From Nymphaea colorata (Eukaryota > Streptophyta > Magnoliopsida > Nymphaeales > Nymphaeaceae), in NCBI RefSeq assembly GCF_008831285.2, contig NC_045149.1, positions 436,001-500,000 of the forward strand: a stretch of 64,000 bases of DNA, given 5' to 3'. The notes under the pieces were generated by a model. That model was given only the letters and a program-made list of their open reading frames with translations. It was not told where the DNA came from and searched no databases. Below, one piece after another: positions 58,801 to 64,000 of the stretch (position 1 is its first letter; every line of letters begins with the position of its first letter). The translations under genes and the position numbers were made by a program.

Positions 58801-60200
58801 CATCCATGTTCTCATTTGTTTCATGCCTAGAACGCTCAAAACGGAAACTTTGAAACTCTGGAAAAACTCTGGAAATAGTTACAAACTTACCGGTGTGGTC
58901 AGTTTGCATTATGGAGCCCTCTGCGTGAAGCAATGCACGAAATACAAGGGTAGACTGTGCTGCAGACACTGGTCTGCATGTGCTGTCTTGGCCTCTGGGA
59001 CAGGCTCTTTGGCTACACACGGCTGCGCCCACCTAGCACTGTTGGCAGCATGCTCAGCCACCACCTGTGACCAGGCATTGTAGCGGAGTTGGTTCTTTTC
59101 CAACAAATGAAATGTCTGAGTTGGATATCGGGGAAGAGTTAATAATGTTTATAATGAGTGGGACAACCAACCCGATGGTTCGTCCATAAGATCAGAATAA
59201 CAATGGACATATGCTCAAAATACCATCAAGCTACTGCATTCCTTGACAAATAAATAGGTAGAACTACATGTCGTTGATAACGGTAGGAGGCTCAAAGTGA
59301 AATGAGTAAGTTGGGATGGATATGAAGTTTCCTATCCATTAGCTCTTTGTCTCTTCATGCCCACCCAACTAGGAATGAGAGACCATATTGAGAAAGACAG
59401 AACAATTGAGCCTTAAGAACAACTTAACAATTTCTATTTTAATTTGAAGTATATAGCGTTGTATTTAGTAGGACCGGTCTTCTTTATAGGAACTCTACCT
59501 AATCTTACTCAGGTCAAAGTTGCTAGTGATTCTATAAGTTTCGAAGCCGAACCAATTTTTGGACAATTGTAAATATGTTCCTCTTTAGGGTCTGAGTAAC
59601 ATCGAGAAGTCTAATCCTTCCATCCCTACCCTAAAGCTCTAGTAGTTCCCATGAGATAAGGTCTGAGTAACATTGTATAACTAGTTGCCCCTGTCTAGTA
59701 AGCAAGCGCCCTTTCTCTTTAGGTGAGATTCACTTCCGGCAACATAGGAGTTCTGTTTCCTTCCCTCCTATTCCTCAAGACCAAACAACCATTGGTTGAT
59801 ATAGAAAAAGTGGAAGGCCTTCCAAGCAATAAAGGGGGAGAAGAACTTGTTCGAGCCAACCAATAGGAAGGAATCCTTGTCACTACTAACCTAGAAGATG
59901 TCTTTAAAGATAAGCCCAACAGTCCAACTTACTATGTTCATTCCTCAACCCCTTCCTCTAGACTAAATCAAATGCCCCATGAATTTTGAAATAGAAAGAT
60001 TGAACTCTCTCCTTTGAACCTCATCATTTGATTCTTGATCCTATGTCAAGAGCACTAAAAAGCAATCACTTTTCAGTGCTCATAACATATGGTGAGCAAA
60101 CTCTTCTTTACAATGGTTTTTTCCTTTCTCATCTCAATCTGTTCCCTATCCTAGTGGTTAATGGACATACACCTCATGAAAGTTAATGCAAAAAAAAAAA
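58801..60200. other. Intergenic region between LINE and copia element
   Basis: I see no gene that I can support. The part 59400-59950 has a more even base composition than its surroundings and a minus-strand frame ending R-E-G-N-R-T-P-M-L-P-E-V-N-L-T, which reminds me of plant organellar intergenic sequence. I cannot test that. Confidence 0.3.
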
Positions 60201-60652
60201 AGCGTGCAGCTGTCTTTATGAAGAAGGTGAAGCGTCCAACTTTTTGGTTCCCCAACAACTCCATCTTCAAAGAAACGTGCACATGACAAGTGCCTCTTCA
60301 GCTTGTCCTTCTTTAGTTTTCATTTTTTTGTTTTTAATGCATATGTCAATTACAGTCATAGTGGAATTACCAATAGTTGTGTGATTTATTTTTATCTGTT
60401 TTTTTTGTGTGTGTCATCTATAAATATAGCCCTTTGGGTGGGTTAAAAGTGTGTGAGAAAGACTTTCAAGTGTGCTCAAAATTTTATTGTTATGTGTGTT
60501 TAGATTTCTGCTGTCTTGTGTCATGCCTTGTGACCACTTGTAGAAACAAGTGATGAATTAGTGTGTTGTGTTGTTCTTGTGTTATATTTTGTGTCATTCA
60601 CAGGAGCACAAGAAGAGAACGTGCAGGCAGGTCATTCCTTAAATAAACAGAG
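60201..60652 (+). mobile_element. Copia 5' LTR (start not defined)
   Basis: A TATA box (CTATAAATATAG at about 60418-60429) is followed by a leader that ends just before a primer site, GGTATCAGAGCATGAGG, at about 60653. The left LTR end could not be fixed because the partner LTR lies beyond the window. Confidence 0.5.
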
Positions 60653-60798
60653 GTATCAGAGCATGAGGTTGATCCATTATAAGCATCATTGTGTTGTAAT
60701 GACTAGTAGTAAAAGTGCAAATGAGAAGCGCACAAGGTAAAACAGATCTGTACATAACTTGTTCAACAAAATTTCTTTGAAAAAATTTTGTTCATTAT

Positions 60799-61690
60799 GG
60801 CTAATGGCATGACCACTTTAAATATTCTTCAATCACTCATATCTGTACTTAATCGAGATAATTATGGATTTTGGAGCATAAAAATGAAGACTTTCTTTTT
60901 GTCATAAGATCTTTGAGATCTAGTTGAGAATGGCTATATAGAAAGTGCAGAGAACTCCAAACAAGGACAAAAAATAGTTGAGTCAAACGAGCAACAGAAG
61001 AAGGATTCAAAAGACTTACTTGTTCTTCAACAAGCTGTAAGTGAGACTATCTTTCCTTGAATTGCTAGTGCTACTAGTTCAAATGAAGCATGGACTATTC
61101 TCAAGCAAGAATATCACGGTGATGAAAAGGTAATAACAGTGGAACTCCAAACTCTCCATAAAGAGTTCGAGTCAATGTATTTGAAAAAAAATGAATATAT
61201 CCAAGAATTATTTTCAAAAGCTTCACATGAAAACTTTTGGAGAGGTTGTTAGCAACTAGAAAATTGTAGAAAAAATACTAAGGAGTTTACCGCCTAAATT
61301 TGATCATGTAGTTACAGCTATAAAAGAGTAAGGATTTGACTGCATACTTTACTAATGAATTACTTAGTTCTCTTTTAGCCCATAAACAAAGAATGAACAG
61401 GTCAACTGAGAAAAGTGTAGAACAAACATTTCAAGCCCAAGTCAAGTTGAATGACTTAGCAAAGAGAGAAAAGGAACAACTGTGCAAAAGAATGCAACTG
61501 GCGGGTGAGTTAGAGGTAACTATCGTGGACGTGGACGAGGAAGATTTGAGGCAAGTAGAAACAAGTCAGAAGGAGGTGACGCAAACAATCAAAAACTTGG
61601 CCACAAAAATAGGTATTGTGTCTTTTGCAAAAGAAACGGTCATACTGAAGCGTATAGTTGTGATAAAGCAAAACAACAAGCTAATGTAAT
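60799..61690 (+). pseudogene. Copia gag (UBN2-type)
   Basis: The start ATG at 60799 is followed by L-N-R-D-N-Y-G-F-W-S-I-K-M-K, the standard copia gag opening, then A-W-T-I-L-K-Q-E-Y. Stops occur near 60905 and again later. A knuckle at about 61614-61661 reads C-V-F-C-K-R-N-G-H-T-E-A-Y-S-C. That is CX2CX4HX5C, one residue longer at the end than the standard CX4HX4C arrangement. Confidence 0.75.
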
Positions 61691-61739
61691 GGAAGAGAAA
61701 ACAGAAGATGGTAACTTGTTTTTTACTCATAGAGAGTAA

Positions 61740-62170
61740 AAAAATATATAGACCATGTATGGTTTTTGGATAATGGATGCAGTAATCATATGACAGAAAA
61801 GGAAGATTTGTTTCGGCACATTGATTAATCGATAAAGCAACAAGTTCGACTTGGATATAACAAAAAAGGTGCAAATTGATGGTAAAGGCACAATTGAGAT
61901 GCCAATTAAAGATGGTACTAAAATGATGGTGCATGATGTTTTCTATATACCTAGATTAGCACATAATTTGTTAACTGTTGAACAATTAGCACAAAAAAGA
62001 TATTTGATTTCATTTCATGATGATGTATATGAAATCAAAAAGATGTTTTAACATGTCACCTATAGTAATGCACATGACAAAGAACAAAATATTTTCCATT
62101 GAGCTTTCACACTTTGATGCATATGCCTTAGTTGCAGACATGAATAAAGTGTCTAGGTTATGACGCTCAA
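61740..62170 (+). pseudogene. Copia protease region
   Basis: The active-site block reads V-W-F-L-D-N-G-C-S-N-H-M-T, where copia proteases usually have D-S-G-A/C-S-N-H-M. The residue after the catalytic Asp is Asn instead of Ser. H-D-V-F-Y-I-P-R-L-A-H-N-L-L-T-V follows as expected. Confidence 0.75.
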
Positions 62171-62179
62171 TATATGGAC

Positions 62180-63060
62180 ACTTGCACTACAATGGGCTGA
62201 AATTATTGGGGTAGAAAAAATTAGTTATTGGTTTACCTCGTCTTACCATTAATGAAGATATTTGTGAAGCATGTGTATGGGAAACAACAATGTCTTCCAT
62301 TTTTAGTTGGGAAAGCATGGAGAGTGAAAGCTCCTTTAGAATTAGTGCATGCTGACATTTGTGGGCCAACAAGAACTCCATCTCTGAATAATAGTAGATG
62401 TTTTTTACTATTTACTGATGATTTTTTCTCGCATGAGTTGGGTGCTTTTTCTTGTTGAAAAATAAAAAACATTTGAAAAATTCAATGAATTTAAAGTATT
62501 TGTAGAAAAAGAATGTGGGCGACCTATAAAAACATTTTGTACTGATAGAAGAAAGAATTTCTGTCAAATGATTTTGACAATTTTTGCAAATTACATGACA
62601 TAGTAGATAGTTAACAGTAAGAAAACTCCCCAACAAAATAAAGTTGTTGAAAGAAAGAATTGCACAGTGGTAGAGATGACTCGTAGCATGTTGAATGAGA
62701 AGCATCTTCTCAATGAGTTTTAGATTGAAGCAATGGCTACAGCTGTGTATCTTCTCATCATATCACCAACTAAAATAGTTTGCAATATGACTCCATATGA
62801 AGCATGGTGGAAGAAAAAGTCTAATGTAAGTAATTTAATAGTTTTTGGATGCATTGCCTACTCCTTGCTTGATTCTAGCAGTCAAGACAAAAATTGATAA
62901 AAATAGTGAGAAATGTACTTTTGTGGGTTATAGTAATAAATTGAAAGGTTATCAACTATACAATCTGGTAACAAAGTTTTTAATCATTCAGTGTGATATC
63001 ATCTTTTATGAGAAAAGTTCATGGTCAATACATTCCATTTGTTAAATCAATTTCTCACTC
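62180..63060 (+). pseudogene. Copia integrase
   Basis: The pre-integrase segment is followed by C-E-A-C-V-W-G-K-Q, P-L-E-L-V-H-A-D-I-C-G-P (first catalytic Asp), F-T-D-D-F, and T-F-C-T-D-R near 62530 (second Asp; the usual form is T-D-x-G-x-E-F). Frames break at about 62450, 62600 and 62720. Confidence 0.78.
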
Positions 63061-63239
63061 AAATGCATTTGGGCCTCTGGTTAAATGTCATCATCAAGTG
63101 CTACTCATTCAAAAGAGATCAATTCAAATCATGAAGAAGATGTTAAAATAATTACATATGGATCTCCTCCGCCAAGAAAGGTGTGATCTGTACATGACAT
63201 ATATGTTTCTTGTTCATTTGTTTTTATGATAACTAAACC

Positions 63240-64000
63240 ATTATATTATGTGGAAGCATGTGGCAAAGAAAAATAGGAAAAAGCAATGCAAGAAGAGATC
63301 ATTACAATTAAGAGAAATGATACATGACAGCTTACAGGCTTGCCACAAGGAAAGAAACCTATAAGTGTGAAATGAGTTTACAAATTGAAGTATAACGTCG
63401 ATAGAGGTGTACAAAAATACAATGCCAAACTAGTCTTCATAGGGTATGTACAAAAATATGGCACTGTTTATCTTGAAACTTTTTCTCCGGTTGCTTGTTT
63501 TGAGACTATTAGAGTAGTATTAGGACTAGCAGCTCACTTAAAATGAAAGGTATTTCAATTTGATGTCAAATCTACCTTTTTGAATGGTACTTTAGAAGAA
63601 TATGTATATGTACATCAACCATAAGGCTTTGTCATAATTGGGTAGGAGAAGAAAGTGTATAAGTTGAAGAAGGCCATTTATGGCCTCAAGCAAACACCAA
63701 GAGCATGGTATGAGAGGTTTGACACATATCTTCACAGAAATGGTTTCGACATTGTGAGAGTGAACTCACATTGTACTTGAAATATGAAGGTATTGACATG
63801 TCTGTGTTATCTGTTTATGTAGATGATATTATCTACATGGAATCAATGGATGTGCTCATTCACAAATTCAAGGACAGTATGATAAGTGAGTTTGAAATGT
63901 CAGATTTGGGTTTATTGCATTTCTTTCTTGGTCTTCAAGTTGTCCAAACAAATAATGACATTTTTATCTTTGAAGAAAAATATGCATTAAACCTACTTAA
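63240..64000 (+). pseudogene. Copia reverse transcriptase, partial
   Basis: Blocks in order: [69 protein letters not shown]-like box lies near 63815. Several stops interrupt it. It runs off the window. Confidence 0.78.

Larger units (their letters stand above)
60653..64000 (+). mobile_element. Ty1-copia retrotransposon, degenerate, cut by window end
   Basis: Plus-strand order: primer site, gag, zinc knuckle, protease, integrase, RT. Integrase before RT defines copia. Every domain carries stops or shifts. The right half of RT, RNase H and the 3' LTR lie outside the window. Confidence 0.85.

Noticed and set aside
1-64000. CRISPR arrays, bacterial-type operons or phage genes
   Set aside because: The window is plant nuclear DNA. 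All regular repeats found are microsatellites, minisatellites or transposon ends.

Overview
The window is nuclear DNA of a seed plant, most likely a flowering plant. It holds two intron-containing genes whose products match plant proteins closely, introns of up to 8.4 kb, plant-type Ty1-copia and Ty3-gypsy elements with initiator-Met tRNA primer sites, plant L1-type LINEs, and many small inverted-repeat elements. I cannot name the species. The LINE content and long introns argue weakly against a compact genome. No CRISPR array, operon, prophage or convincing tRNA/rRNA gene was seen.

Layout. 1-14.35 kb is a graveyard of nested retroelements: a copia gag fragment, a LINE fragment, and a copia copy (minus) whose LTR was split by a 10.2-kb chromovirus-type Ty3-gypsy element. 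That element has 3.0-kb LTRs and a 5-bp target duplication. The RNase H region of the same copia copy was hit by a small TAA/TTA-flanked MITE. 14.35-32.5 kb is the gene for the m6A-writer subunit MTB (METTL14 homologue; plus strand, six coding exons, 1,348 codons read by eye). Its intron 4 is about 8.4 kb and packed with small transposons. 35.2-41.1 kb is HCF106 (thylakoid TatB; minus strand, five exons), convergent with MTB. 41-47.5 kb holds a hAT element nested in another hAT element and a broken NAC-domain fragment. 47.5-59 kb holds a LINE that kept its 5' part and lost its 3' part, a (TA)n tract beside a hAT-like element, and a near full-length L1 LINE broken by a frameshift and a 26-bp duplication. 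60.2-64 kb is a decayed copia element on the plus strand, cut by the window end.

The two host genes have unrelated jobs: MTB acts in nuclear mRNA methylation and HCF106 in thylakoid protein transport. Nothing suggests that they work together beyond being convergent neighbours. I found no convincing new biological system. The most informative signals are the datable nested insertions, one family of short inverted-repeat elements shared by the introns of both genes, and a snap-back repeat inside the large MTB intron. All splice sites and element boundaries were read by eye without alignment tools.
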